The notes beneath the pieces are model-generated. The model saw only the letters and a program-made list of their open reading frames with translations. It did not search any database and was not told the DNA's origin. The position numbers and the translations under genes are program-made. Shown here piece after piece: positions 20,731-29,905 of a DNA stretch of 60,046 bases (its first letter is position 1; each line of letters begins with the position of its first letter). Source of the stretch: Streptomyces sp. NRRL B-1347 (GTDB taxonomy: Bacteria > Actinomycetota > Actinomycetes > Streptomycetales > Streptomycetaceae); contig NZ_JOJM01000049.1 in NCBI RefSeq assembly GCF_000720325.1, positions 1 through 60,046 on the forward strand. The letters run 5' to 3'.

Positions 20731-21477
20731 TCAAAACGCCCGCAATCCATGCCTTCGAAACTGCCCCCGCACCCGCTCGACGACCTCGGGCCCCGGCCCC
20801 GGCGTGTCGCGCAACGCGAAGCGAAGACCGAGGGACTCGTACTTGTGGGCACCCAGCTTGTGGAACGGCAGGACGTCCACCCGCTCGACATGGCGCAGGC
20901 CGGCCAGGAAGGCGCTCAGGCCGTCCACGCAGGCCGCGTCGTCGGTCCAGCCGGGGACCAGGACGTAGCGGATCCACATCGGGACGCCGAGGCGGTTCAG
21001 GCGGGTGGCGAAGCGGAGGGTGGGGGCGAGTTCACCACCGGTGAGCCGGCGGTACACCGCGGCGTCGAAGGACTTGATGTCCAGGAGCACCAGGTCGGTG
21101 TCGGCGAGCAGGGCGTCGTCGGCGCGGGTGCCGAGGAAGCCGGAGGTGTCCAGGGCGGTGTGCAGCCCCGACTCCTTGCAGCGGCGCAGGACGGAGGCGG
21201 CGAAGGCGGGCTGGAGCAGGGGCTCGCCGCCGGTGAGCGTCACCCCTCCCCCGGCGGCGGTGACGAACGCCCGGTAGGTGCCGATGCGGGCCATGACGTC
21301 GTCGACGGTGGTCGGCTGCCCGTCGCGCATGTGCCAGGTGTCGGGGTTGGCGCAGTACAGACAGCGCAGCGGGCACCCGCTGACGAACAGCACGAAGCGG
21401 GTTCCGGGGCCGTCCACCCCCGTGGACAGGTCCCAGGAGTGGACGCGCCCCGTCACCTCGTCGGTCGCGGTGTTCAC
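20731..21477 (-). CDS. pflA: Pyruvate formate-lyase activating enzyme (radical SAM)
   Basis: This 248-residue radical-SAM activase installs the glycyl radical on PFL. The 4Fe-4S ligands are Cys35, Cys39 and Cys42 (GCPLRCLYC), followed by the family features [22 protein letters not shown] and [11 protein letters not shown]. It starts at a GTG that overlaps the PflB stop codon by 4 bases (GTGA), so it is the second gene of a pflB-pflA operon with coupled translation. The gene product is oxygen-sensitive by family, so it is useful only under strong oxygen limitation. Confidence 0.96.
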   Translation of the reverse strand: MNTATDEVTGRVHSWDLSTGVDGPGTRFVLFVSGCPLRCLYCANPDTWHMRDGQPTTVDDVMARIGTYRAFVTAAGGGVTLTGGEPLLQPAFAASVLRRCKESGLHTALDTSGFLGTRADDALLADTDLVLLDIKSFDAAVYRRLTGGELAPTLRFATRLNRLGVPMWIRYVLVPGWTDDAACVDGLSAFLAGLRHVERVDVLPFHKLGAHKYESLGLRFALRDTPGPGPEVVERVRGQFRRHGLRAF

Positions 21478-23735
21478 AGTGCTCCGTGGAAGGTGCGGCT
21501 GATCACGTCGAGCTGCTGTTCGCGCGTCAGGCGGACGAAGTTGACAGCGTATCCGGAGACGCGGATGGTCAGGTCGGGGTACTTCTCAGGGTGGTCCATG
21601 GCGTCCTTGAGCGTGGCCCGGTCCAGGACGTTGACGTTCATGTGGAAGCCGCCGGAAGCCGTGTAGGCGTCGAGCATGCCGACCAGGTTGCCGGGCCGGT
21701 CGTCCGGATGGTGGCCCAGGCCCTCGGGCGTGATCGTGGTCGTCAGCGAGATGCCGTCGTACGCCTGCTCGTAGGGGATCTTCGCCACGGACAGCGCCGA
21801 GGCGGCCACTCCATGGCGGTCGCGCCCGTTCATGGGGTTGGCGCCGGGGGCGAAGGGCTCTCCCGCGCGGCGTCCGTCGGGGGTGTTGCCGGTGTGCTTG
21901 CCGTAGACCACGTTGGAGGTGATGGTCAGGACGGACTGGGTGTGCTCGGCTCCGCGGTAGGTGGGGTGCTTGCGCACCTTCGCCATGAACGACTCCACGA
22001 GGGCCACGGCGATCGCGTCCGCGCGGTCGTCGTTGTTGCCGTAGGCCGGGTACTCGCCCTCGGTCTCGTAGTCGACGGCCAGCCCGGTGGCGTCCCGGAT
22101 CACCTTCACCCGCGCGTACTTGACGGCGGAGAGGCTGTCGACGGCCACCGAGAGCCCGGCGATGCCGCAGGCCATGAAGCGGTGCACGGGGTGGTCGTGG
22201 AGCGCCATCTCGATGCGCTCGTAGGCGTACTTGTCGTGCATGTAGTGGATGACGTTGAGCGCGTCCACGTAGGTCTGCGCCAGCCAGTCGAGCATCCGGT
22301 CGTACGCCGCCCGCAGCTTGTCGTACTCCAGGTAATCGCAGCGCAGCGCGGGCGCTTTGGGGGCGATCTGCTCGCCGGTCAGCTCGTCGCGGCCGCCGTT
22401 GATCGCGTACAGCAGGGCCTTGGCGAGGTTGACGCGCGCGCCGAAGAACTGCATCTGCCGGCCCACGGCCATCGCCGAGACGCAGCAGGCGATAGCGGTG
22501 TCGTCGCCGGTGCGCGGGCGCGTCAGCTCGTCGGACTCGTACTGGACCGCGCTCGTGTCGATGGACACGCGGGCGCAGAACTCCTTGAAGCCGGTGGGCA
22601 GCCGGGGTGACCACAGCACGGTGAGGTTGGGTTCGGGCGCCGGGCCGAGGTTGTAGAGGGTCTGCAGGAAGCGGAAGGAGGTGCGGGTGACCAGGGGGCG
22701 GCCGTCGACGCCGATCCCGCCGATGGACTCCGTCACCCAGGTCGGGTCGCCGGAGAACAGGGCGTCGTACTCGGGCGTGCGCAGGAAGCGTACGATCCGC
22801 AGCTTGATGACGAAGTCGTCGACGAGCTCTTGGGCGCGGCGCTCGTCGATGGCCCCTTCGTCCAGGTCCCGCTGGAGATAGACGTCCAGGAAGGTCGAGG
22901 TGCGGCCCAGCGACATCGCGGCGCCGTTCTGTTCCTTCACGGCGGCGAGGTAGCCGAGGTAAAGCCATTGAATCGCTTCGTGCGCGGTGACGGCGGGGCG
23001 GGTGACGTCACAGCCGTACGTGGCCGCCATGGCCGCCAGCTCCGCCAACGCCCGGATCTGCTCGGCGAGTTCCTCACGATCGCGGACCACGTGTTCCGTG
23101 GAGGGGCGGGCGTCCAGCACGGCGCGCTCGGCACGCTTGGCGGCGATCAACCGGTCGGTGCCGTACAGGGCCACGCGCCGGTAGTCACCGATGATCCGGC
23201 CGCGACCGTAGGCGTCCGGCAGGCCGGTGATGATTCCGGCCTTGCGGGCGGCCCGCATGCCGGGCGTGTAGGCGTCGAAGACGCCGTCGTTGTGGGTCTT
23301 GCGGTACGTGCCGAAGACCCTCGTCACGAACGGATCGGGTTCGCGGCCGTAGGCGCGCAGCCCGTTCTCGACCATGCGCAGGCCGCCGTTCGGCATGATC
23401 GCGCGCTTCAGCGGGGCGTCCGTCTGGAGGCCGACGACGAGCTCCAGGTCGCGGTCGATGTATCCGGGGGCGTGTGAGGTGATCGTCGAGGGCGTGGCCG
23501 TGTCGACGTCCAGGATTCCCTTGCGCCGCTCCTCGGGGAAGAGCGCACTGACCTTCTCCCACACCGCGCGGGTGCGGCCCGTGGCACCGGTCAGGAAGGC
23601 CGCGTCGCCCTCGTAGGGCGTGTAGTTGGCCTGGACGAAGTCGCGCACGTCGACGCGCTCGCGCCACCGCCGCCCCGCGAAGCCGCGCCACGCGGTTCCC
23701 GGAACTGCCGCGTTCGTCGGAGTCACCGTCGCCAT
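21474..23735 (-). CDS. pflB: Pyruvate formate-lyase (formate C-acetyltransferase)
   Basis: This 753-residue glycyl-radical enzyme converts pyruvate + CoA to acetyl-CoA + formate. The catalytic pair Cys417-Cys418 ([12 protein letters not shown]) and radical Gly728 (RVSGYAV, 25 residues before the end) are intact, with almost the same numbering as E. coli PflB (418/419, 734). The start [10 protein letters not shown] at 23735 has GGAGG five bases upstream; a longer in-frame reading of about 200 residues has no homology. It is first in the operon with pflA. No FocA-type formate channel or formate dehydrogenase is in the window. Confidence 0.97.
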   Translation of the reverse strand: MATVTPTNAAVPGTAWRGFAGRRWRERVDVRDFVQANYTPYEGDAAFLTGATGRTRAVWEKVSALFPEERRKGILDVDTATPSTITSHAPGYIDRDLELVVGLQTDAPLKRAIMPNGGLRMVENGLRAYGREPDPFVTRVFGTYRKTHNDGVFDAYTPGMRAARKAGIITGLPDAYGRGRIIGDYRRVALYGTDRLIAAKRAERAVLDARPSTEHVVRDREELAEQIRALAELAAMAATYGCDVTRPAVTAHEAIQWLYLGYLAAVKEQNGAAMSLGRTSTFLDVYLQRDLDEGAIDERRAQELVDDFVIKLRIVRFLRTPEYDALFSGDPTWVTESIGGIGVDGRPLVTRTSFRFLQTLYNLGPAPEPNLTVLWSPRLPTGFKEFCARVSIDTSAVQYESDELTRPRTGDDTAIACCVSAMAVGRQMQFFGARVNLAKALLYAINGGRDELTGEQIAPKAPALRCDYLEYDKLRAAYDRMLDWLAQTYVDALNVIHYMHDKYAYERIEMALHDHPVHRFMACGIAGLSVAVDSLSAVKYARVKVIRDATGLAVDYETEGEYPAYGNNDDRADAIAVALVESFMAKVRKHPTYRGAEHTQSVLTITSNVVYGKHTGNTPDGRRAGEPFAPGANPMNGRDRHGVAASALSVAKIPYEQAYDGISLTTTITPEGLGHHPDDRPGNLVGMLDAYTASGGFHMNVNVLDRATLKDAMDHPEKYPDLTIRVSGYAVNFVRLTREQQLDVISRTFHGAL

Positions 23736-24162
23736 CACTGCCTCCGCATCAGCTGGCGTTGCCGCCCGCGGAGCTCCGCGGGCGTCTCTGGAGCCGATGC
23801 TCGTCCTCACGGCAGGCCCGTCGACAGGGCCGCAGGGGGCCTTTCCCGCGCCGTCCGGCCCTGTTGTCGCACGATGGCGAGGCCGAACGGTCCTCCGCAC
23901 CGCCGGGCCGGAACCGGTGCGGGGCGCTTCCGGCCTGCGCGTCGGATCAGGCGGGCTCGCGCCCCTTCTCCTCGTCCATGCGCCCCGGCCTGCGGGCCGC
24001 GCCCGTGGGCTCCGCACCCACTCCACGGGACAGGCGCTCCCCCCTCTCTGTCTGCCCGTTCGGCACCCCGCGCAAGCCGTTCGGCACGCTGCGCACTCGC
24101 TCCTCAGGCGGTGCGATGAAGTCGGAAGGCAAGTCGGACTCCCGACGAAAGGGGGGCGTCTC
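23736..24162. other. Divergent promoter region of pflB
   Basis: About 430 bases between pflB (minus) and a small plus-strand gene. An interrupted palindrome GGCCC-N7-GGGCC lies at about 23813-23829, directly followed by GCAGGGGGCC; it is a weak version of the GGGCC-N4-GGCCC box found elsewhere. No gene is supported. Confidence 0.4.
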
Positions 24163-24414
24163 ATGGCCACGTCCTTGTCTCCGGACTTCTGGAGGCTCTT
24201 CGTCGCACTGCTGATCGTCACGGTGGTGGCCACGGTGGTGATCAGTGCCGCGCTCGACGCCCTCGTGGTACGGCTGCGCCGACGCGGTGCGGACGGGCCG
24301 CCACAGCGGACGAAAGGGCCGCGAGAGCCGGATCTCGGCACGCCCGGGCTCCCGAGTCCGCTCAGCCCGCCCGGCCCTCAGGGCCGGCCGTCCGCTCCCA
24401 GTCGTCGCGGGTGA
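24163..24414 (+). CDS. Small single-pass membrane protein
   Basis: This 83-residue protein has one hydrophobic helix at about residues 10-35 ([19 protein letters not shown]), a short basic stretch and a proline/arginine-rich tail. AAAGGGGGG lies six bases before ATG 24163. I do not recognise a family. The last 53 bases overlap the 3' end of the convergent GNAT gene, which makes the C-terminus less certain. It is divergent from pflB and could share its control region. Confidence 0.5.
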   Translation: MATSLSPDFWRLFVALLIVTVVATVVISAALDALVVRLRRRGADGPPQRTKGPREPDLGTPGLPSPLSPPGPQGRPSAPSRRG

Positions 24415-24949
24415 GGCCGTACTCGACCTCACCGTGCTCGAGGCCTTCGAACGGATCGGGCCACCGCCGGGCGAGGTACCCGCGGTAGGACAGGCCTGCT
24501 TTCTCCATCACGTGCCGGGACCGGGTGTTCACCGCCATGGTGTTCGCAGTGACCCGTCGCACGCCGAGGTCGGTGAACCCCTTGGCGATCAGTGCCCGGG
24601 ACCCTTCGGTGGCGTATCCCTTGCCCCAAGCGGCCGCGTGCGGCCGGTAGCCCAGCTCGGCCACGGTGGCGTCACGGTCGTCGCGAGGACGGAACTCGAA
24701 GCGGCCCAGGAACCCCCCGGCGCTCTTCTCCTCTGCGGCCCAGTAGCCACGCGCTCCGAAGCAGGGGCAGTCGTGGAGAAGCCGGGGCAGGACCCGCGTA
24801 CGGATCGCCTCGCGGCTCACAGGCCTGCCGCCGTTGATGAAGCGCATGACCTCAGGGTCGTTGTCCAGTGGCAACAGGCGGTCGACATCGTCTTCGGCGT
24901 CGGTGAACGCGCGCAGCACGAGCCGGGCGGTTTCCAGGAAGGCGCACAT
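24362..24949 (-). CDS. GNAT-family N-acetyltransferase (RimJ/RimL type)
   Basis: This 195-residue protein begins with the RimJ/L-type strand [16 protein letters not shown]. The acetyl-CoA-binding region is near residues 110-125 ([16 protein letters not shown]), followed by [20 protein letters not shown], the Asn-rich helix typical of the family. It ends with a [19 protein letters not shown] segment. The family acetylates protein N-termini, tRNA-linked or small amine substrates; the target here is unknown. The ribosome binding site is weak (GGGGA). Apparently a single gene. Confidence 0.92.
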   Translation of the reverse strand: MCAFLETARLVLRAFTDAEDDVDRLLPLDNDPEVMRFINGGRPVSREAIRTRVLPRLLHDCPCFGARGYWAAEEKSAGGFLGRFEFRPRDDRDATVAELGYRPHAAAWGKGYATEGSRALIAKGFTDLGVRRVTANTMAVNTRSRHVMEKAGLSYRGYLARRWPDPFEGLEHGEVEYGLTRDDWERTAGPEGRAG

Positions 24950-25054
24950 GCCGCGATCGTCCCCCGCTGCGGTTGAGGACGCCTGTCAGGGAGCCGGGCT
25001 CCTGGACCGAGCAGGCCCGTGCGGCCCTGAAGGCGGCGAGAGTGGAAGGCGTCC

Positions 25055-25744
25055 ATGGACATCCGGATCACACCCCTGGATGGATCTGGGCAGATCGCGC
25101 GCTCGCGGCCGCGCCGAGCAGCCGCCTACGGCGATGCCGACCCCGAGCCCGAGGCCCAGATGTTGCGCAGCATCCTCTTCTTGGCCGTCTCTCTCGCGGT
25201 GATGACGGGCAGCCCGCTCCTGCCGCCACCCCCACGCTTCCGGACGGGAAGGCGGCGGTCATCGCCACGTCCGCCACGGCGGGTCGGGCTGCTCAGGACG
25301 ATCCGCCTCCGCCCAGTCCCTGGGAGAGCGCGAGGGTCCCTCGACACGGAGGCCGAATGCGCCGACGCGGGCCGGGGACAACGCTTCCACTTCACGTGCC
25401 GCCACGAGTGGTGGGAGATCGAGTACCGCTGGAGGCTGTGGGTCCACGAGGGCGACCCCGTCGCCAGGAACGCAATCGGGCGGGCGGAACTCGTGCCCGC
25501 CCTGGCCGGCCGCGCCGCGGGACGCCCGGCGGTCGGGCGGCAGCGGCCCGACTGGGAGTTCGAGACCAGCTACTACCGACATGCCTGGTGCGCTCACGCG
25601 GGAGCCAACGGCTTCCCCCGGTACTGGACGGCCTGCCAGTGCCGCACGGTGCACCTTGGCGGCGGCGATGTGTTCCGCTACGGCCTGTGGGTGTGCCACA
25701 GGCCGAGTGCCGGAGCCGAGCCCGTTCCTGAAACCGCGACGTGA
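25055..25744 (+). CDS. Hypothetical protein, Trp/Cys-rich C-terminal region
   Basis: This 229-residue open frame starts at ATG 25055 after GGAAGG. The C-terminal half (from about residue 105) looks like real protein, with clustered aromatic residues and several cysteines (FTCRHEWWEIEYRWRLWVH, TACQCRTVH). Residues 36-58 (MLRSILFLAVSLAVMTGSPLL) look like a signal peptide, suggesting a true start at 25160. The Arg/Pro-rich part between about 25230 and 25345 reads more naturally in another frame (TLPDGKAAVIATSATAGRAA), so two compensating frameshifts are possible. No family is recognised. Confidence 0.45.
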   Translation: MDIRITPLDGSGQIARSRPRRAAAYGDADPEPEAQMLRSILFLAVSLAVMTGSPLLPPPPRFRTGRRRSSPRPPRRVGLLRTIRLRPVPGRARGSLDTEAECADAGRGQRFHFTCRHEWWEIEYRWRLWVHEGDPVARNAIGRAELVPALAGRAAGRPAVGRQRPDWEFETSYYRHAWCAHAGANGFPRYWTACQCRTVHLGGGDVFRYGLWVCHRPSAGAEPVPETAT

Positions 25745-25766
25745 TGCCGCGCCTCCTCCGAGGCGG

Positions 25767-26405
25767 TCAGCTGATGCCCATCATCACCTTCATGCGGATG
25801 ATCTCCGCGCTCTGGGTGCTGATGACGGTGTCCGCGAGGGCCTTGGTCGCGGCGTGTGCGCCGGTCGACTTCACCGCGCGGGCCTCGTGGATCGCCTGCT
25901 GGTGGCGTTCGGTCATCATGGCCAGGAACGTCCTGTCGAACTCCGCGTCGCGGGTGCCTTCCAGGTGGCGCATCCGTTCTTCGTGCGTCATCCCGCGTGG
26001 ACCGTGGTGGCCCTCTCGACCGTGCCCGTGGCCCCGATGACCCGTACCACCCGCACTCCGGGGGATTTCTTCTCCCCATTCCTCCAGCCAGGCGCACATC
26101 GTGGAGAGTTCGGCGGTTCGTGCGCGCTCGACCTTCGCCGCGAAAGCCCTGATCTCGGTGGAGGAGGTGTGGGTCCGCGCCATCTCAGCCATCTGGATCG
26201 CCTGGCGGTGGCGAGGGACCATCTGCTGGGCGAACGTCACGTCCGCCCGATTGTGCTCCCGCCATCGGGCCGTGGCGGATGCACGGGCATCGGAAGTGGT
26301 GTCGGTGGTGCCACCGTCGCTGCCACAGCCGCCGAGCGCGATCGCCACGCTCGCGAGCACGGCGACGGGGGCGGTGCGACGGGGCACGGAACGCATCGTG
26401 GACAT
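25767..26405 (-). CDS. DUF305 lipoprotein
   Basis: This 212-residue exported lipoprotein has a signal peptide with lipobox LGGC near residue 27. Two DUF305 helical units follow, each with the family pattern of Met/His pairs: FAQQMVPRHRQAIQMAEMA and FLAMMTERHQQAIHEARAV, joined by a His/Gly-rich linker. The family is ferritin-like; Met/His arrangements suggest metal (often copper) binding, but this is inference. ATG 26405 is preceded by AGGAG ten bases upstream. It is separate from its neighbours. Confidence 0.9.
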   Translation of the reverse strand: MSTMRSVPRRTAPVAVLASVAIALGGCGSDGGTTDTTSDARASATARWREHNRADVTFAQQMVPRHRQAIQMAEMARTHTSSTEIRAFAAKVERARTAELSTMCAWLEEWGEEIPRSAGGTGHRGHGHGREGHHGPRGMTHEERMRHLEGTRDAEFDRTFLAMMTERHQQAIHEARAVKSTGAHAATKALADTVISTQSAEIIRMKVMMGIS

Positions 26406-26964
26406 GATGAGGTGGCTCCTAGGTTCGTACAGGCCGACTCGGCTTGCGCCGAGGACTCGTCCCGGCCCCGGCACGCGTTCCGGCGGCCAGAGGGCATCGG
26501 GTCCGCCGTGCGTCGGTTCCGGCCGTAGACGCCATTCACGCGGTTGGCGTACCGGTGCATGGCGCATCACTTCTCTGCGGGCGGGGAGAGCTGCGGCCTG
26601 CCCGCCACGGGCCCTCCCCACGCCACAACCTGCCATGTCCGCCGCTGTCCGCACAGTGCCGACCGGTCCTGTCCCGGGACCCCTCAGCCCCTGAACGGCG
26701 GCGTGCGGGCCTCCTTCCTGTCTCAGGGGATTCGAGGCAGGCCCAGTCACCGAAGGCATCGGGGCCGCACGCCTGAGACATCACCGGCCCAAGGTCCCAG
26801 GCAGGTCTCGCTCCACGGCAAGCCGATGCCGGTGAGCTGCTGATGTCCGGAGAGAAGGTCACCTGCTGTCAAGTGACCACAAGGCACAGCCGACGTGACC
26901 TCCCGTCCTGGACCCGGGCTTTCGGACGCTCCACGATGGAATCTGGATACGAGGAGGCGGTGAC
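26406..26964. other. Divergent intergenic region, DUF305/DUF998
   Basis: About 560 bases with no supported gene. A 10-bp perfect palindrome GTCCCGGGAC lies at 26671-26680 within GGTCCTGTCCCGGGACCCC. GAGGAGG at 26951-26957 is the ribosome binding site of the DUF998 gene. Confidence 0.35.
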
Positions 26965-27687
26965 ATGGACACCGTCATGAAAGCTGACTCGTGCGGTGAC
27001 GCAGTCACGCAGTGGTGGCGAGGTCGAGGCGCAGCGAAGGGCCTGTTGTTGGCACCGGCCGCGGCCGTTGGCGTCTACATCGCCGGAGACGTTCTTTCGG
27101 GTCTCTTGTACAACGGCTACAGCTACAGGGACCAGGCGATCAGCGAGTTGAGTGCCTTCGGAGCGCCTGTTCGACCGCTGATGGTGACAGCCATCCTCAT
27201 TCACAATGTGCTGCTGCTGGCCTTCGGCATCGGGCTCCTCCGGGTCGCCCGGCAGCGGAGCCTGCTGTGGGTCGGCATCCTTCAGGTCGCGGGATTCTTG
27301 GTGGTGGGCATTGCGACGCACACGTTCTGGGCGATGAGTTCTCGCGACAGGAGCACGGGGTTCAACGACACGATGCACATCGCCTTGTCCGCCGTGTTCA
27401 GCCTGTTCGTCGTTGTGACGATGGTGCTCTCGGCTGTCGCCTACCGAGGCTGGTTCCGTGTCTATGCGCTCGCCACGGTGTTCGTGACAGTTGGTTTCGG
27501 AATCGCGTCCTCGTTCGCGATCCGCGGGATCGAGCAGAACGACACACCATGGGCCGGGGCCTTCGAGCGGATCGACGCCTACGCCTACTTCGCGTGGCTC
27601 GTCGTTCTGGCCGTCACGGTCACGCGCCATGAGCTCGGTCCGTCACGACCGGCAGGCCGTCGACGAGACACGAACCGGATCGTCTGA
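26965..27687 (+). CDS. DUF998-family integral membrane protein
   Basis: This 240-residue protein has six predicted membrane helices, beginning near residue 25 (GLLLAPAAAVGVYIAGDVL) and ending near 220. The first loop, YRDQAISELSAFGAPVRPL, matches the DUF998 consensus in which a short S-x-L-x-x-x-x-A motif follows helix 1. The molecular role of DUF998 is not established. Codon use is visibly less GC-biased at third positions than in the neighbours, a possible sign of transfer. The start is fixed by GAGGAGG seven bases upstream. Confidence 0.85.
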   Translation: MDTVMKADSCGDAVTQWWRGRGAAKGLLLAPAAAVGVYIAGDVLSGLLYNGYSYRDQAISELSAFGAPVRPLMVTAILIHNVLLLAFGIGLLRVARQRSLLWVGILQVAGFLVVGIATHTFWAMSSRDRSTGFNDTMHIALSAVFSLFVVVTMVLSAVAYRGWFRVYALATVFVTVGFGIASSFAIRGIEQNDTPWAGAFERIDAYAYFAWLVVLAVTVTRHELGPSRPAGRRRDTNRIV

Positions 27688-28380
27688 GATGCGGGCCATG
27701 TCGACAGAGACGGGACAGTCCGCCTCGGCTTGGCGAGCACCGCCAGCGGAACGTCTCACTCGAGTCGAGGCACCGCAGCTCAGCATGGTCCGCTACCTCA
27801 GACTGATGGAGACCGGACAGCCCCCGTCGGCCGAGGACAGCAGTGCTCCCTCGCCGTGGCAGCGGTGCGACCGCATCGCCTTCACCGAGGCCGGGGTCCG
27901 GGATCGCGCGCCAGTGGCCCTACGGGCCTGGCGCTGCCCGGCGCACGAGACGGTCGACCATCCGCTCCCGGCCGGGGGGAGCCTGCCCGCGTCTGAGAGG
28001 GGCGCCCGTCCCTGCTCGACCGGGCGCTGTGGAGCGGCGTCGTCGAGTGCCCCCCCTGGCGCGGGACACGGGCACTTCCGACCGCGGCTCGGACGCGCGG
28101 GCCGCGCCGCGATGCAGGTCGCCGCGTGCCGAACCGCCGCCGGCCACGACCGCCGACGCCTCCATGGGCCGCCTCCTGTCCGTGCTGTGAGGTCTCCTTG
28201 CCCGCGGCTCTTCGCCCTCGTGCCCCGAAGGCCGCGGTCCGCAGGGGCCCAACGGTCCGATCCGGGGCCCGAACGCCCCTGCGTCCGGGCGAGCCCCGGC
28301 GGCATGCTGGAGGCGGGGAGGTGGGCGCGCCGGACCCGATGGCCCCCACCGCACAATCGCCAGGGCTTCAGCGAGAGCGG
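27688..28380. other. Long gap upstream of the 28.4 kb USP gene
   Basis: About 690 bases. Open frames exist in all phases but none has a plausible start or recognisable content. Near the 3' end two box-like palindromes occur (28245-28258 and about 28265-28278). Confidence 0.4.
28245..28258. promoter_or_regulatory. Dos-like box upstream of the 28.4 kb USP
   Basis: GGGCC-CAAC-GGTCC lies 122 bases before the USP start; a second, weaker copy, GGGCC-CGAA-CGCCC, follows at 28265-28278. Confidence 0.45.
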
Positions 28381-29295
28381 GTGACCGAAGTGACCAGCAT
28401 GCCCAAGCCCATCGTCGTCGGTGTCGACGGTTCGAGAGAGAGTGCAGCCGCGGCGCACTGGGCCGCGCGCGAGGCCCTGCGACGCGGCCTGCCCTTGCGC
28501 GTCGTCCACGCGTGGGAGGGGCTGCCCGAAACGGCCGAGTCGGAGTCCCCGAGCGAGCTGCGCGCCCCGCACTACTGGGCGCGTCGTGTGCTGCGCACCG
28601 TTCTCGACCGTCTGACCTCCCATCACCCCGGGCTGTACGTGTCCGCGGAACAGATCGGGAAGCCACCCGAGTCGGCGCTGCGGGCCGAAATGGACAACGC
28701 GGAGCTGCTGGTGCTCGGCAGCCGGAGCCACAGCGGCGTCGGCGGACTGTTCACCGGCTCCGTCGCCCTGGCGACCGTGGCCCACTCCTTCTGCCCGGTC
28801 GCCCTCGTCCGGGCGGGGTGCTCCGAAACCGACGGGCGTCTTCCGGACGGCACGGGCTCGGCCTTCCCACGAGCCCCCTACCGCGACGTGGCCCTGGCCG
28901 TGGATCTGCTGCGGCCCAGCGACGAACTGCTGGAGTTCGCCTTCCGGGCCGCGGAGTACCGCAGGGCACCGCTGCGCGTGATCCATGCCTGGCATCACCC
29001 GCACGGCCTCGGTCTGCCGGACGCGGACGAACGCGCCCGCGTCCGGGCCGCCGTAGAGCACGCCTTGGCCGAGGCCGTCGCGCCTTGGCGGGAGAAGTTC
29101 CCCGCGGTCTACGTCCGCGAGACGCTGACCGAGGGGCGCCCCGCCCACGAGGTGCCCAAAGAGGCCGGCGGTGCCGGTCTGCTCGTCGTGGGCCACCGGC
29201 AGCGCCGGCCACGGATCGGCACTCGCACCGGTCCGGTCACGCACGCGGTCATGCGCCACGTCACCTGCCCGGTCGTCGTGGTGCCGCACGCGTGA
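28381..29295 (+). CDS. Universal stress protein, tandem UspA domains
   Basis: This protein of about 304 residues has two UspA domains. Domain 1 starts IVVGVDGSRESAAAA and ends with the nucleotide-loop region GSRSHSGVGGLFTGSV, where the second Gly of the G-x2-G-x9-G(S/T) motif is Ser. Domain 2 starts YRDVALAVDLLRPSDELLEF and ends GHRQRRPRIGTRTGPV, with GP in place of GS. USPs of this layout bind ATP or AMP and are strongly induced in dormancy in mycobacteria. The start may be GTG 28381 or ATG 28399. A Dos-like box lies upstream. Confidence 0.92.
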   Translation: MTEVTSMPKPIVVGVDGSRESAAAAHWAAREALRRGLPLRVVHAWEGLPETAESESPSELRAPHYWARRVLRTVLDRLTSHHPGLYVSAEQIGKPPESALRAEMDNAELLVLGSRSHSGVGGLFTGSVALATVAHSFCPVALVRAGCSETDGRLPDGTGSAFPRAPYRDVALAVDLLRPSDELLEFAFRAAEYRRAPLRVIHAWHHPHGLGLPDADERARVRAAVEHALAEAVAPWREKFPAVYVRETLTEGRPAHEVPKEAGGAGLLVVGHRQRRPRIGTRTGPVTHAVMRHVTCPVVVVPHA

Positions 29296-29482
29296 CGGGT
29301 GCACGCGGGTCAGGCGCACGCGACCGAGCTGGCGGACGTGACCTTTCGTCCCCCCGGGCAGACCGACGTGACCCGAAAGCACATAGGCGCGGGCACCCTC
29401 CTCTGCGACGTTGAACGTGTGCCTTTCGGCCCGTGGCACACCGCGGGTCGCAGGGCCGGCGCCGAAGGGAGGGGCCGGACGC

Positions 29483-29875
29483 ATGCATGTGACCTTTGAT
29501 GTGCACGAACTCGCCCAAGCCTTATGGACGGCGAGCGGACGGTATGAGGGGACTCCCGACGAGTACGTGGACAAGAGCCGGGAGATGCACCGCCGGTGGA
29601 TCGCTGAAACCGCCTACTTCCGCTGGCTGAACAGGGGCAGCCCGATGGGCGACGCGTGGGCCGATTGGTTCGCCGCTGAGGCGGAGTACGCACTGCGGGC
29701 AACTGCTGCGGGTGACGTGTTCGCGCCCGACCACGTACGTCAGGAGGCCCTCGAGGTGGCCGCCTACCACGAGTGGCTGCGGCGGGGACGCGTGAACGGA
29801 GATCCGGACACCGATTGGCGCGCCGCCGAGACGCGTGCCTCTGCGTCCGAAGGCGGCGAGCTCCGAGCCCCGTGA
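29483..29875 (+). CDS. Protein with two DUF2934 repeats
   Basis: This 130-residue soluble protein holds two copies of the DUF2934 helical motif: residues around 32-62 (IAETAYFRWLNRG ... AWADWFAAEAEY) and 88-118 (VAAYHEWLRRG ... TDWRAAETRA). DUF2934 motifs are short, of unknown function, and common in stress gene neighbourhoods. GGGAGGGG lies about 10 bases before ATG 29483. The gene runs tail to tail with the TPR gene, 30 bases apart. Confidence 0.72.
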   Translation: MHVTFDVHELAQALWTASGRYEGTPDEYVDKSREMHRRWIAETAYFRWLNRGSPMGDAWADWFAAEAEYALRATAAGDVFAPDHVRQEALEVAAYHEWLRRGRVNGDPDTDWRAAETRASASEGGELRAP

Positions 29876-29905
29876 CTTCATCACCAGCAACTCGGTGCAC
29901 CCACG

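Noticed and set aside
23750..24341. N-terminal extension of pflB of about 200 residues
   Set aside because: Arg/Pro-rich and not PFL-like; the start at 23735 has an ideal ribosome binding site and gives normal family length.
27793..29574. Minus-strand open frame of 593 codons across the 28.4 kb USP gene
   Set aside because: The USP on the plus strand has clear motifs; the opposite frame has none.
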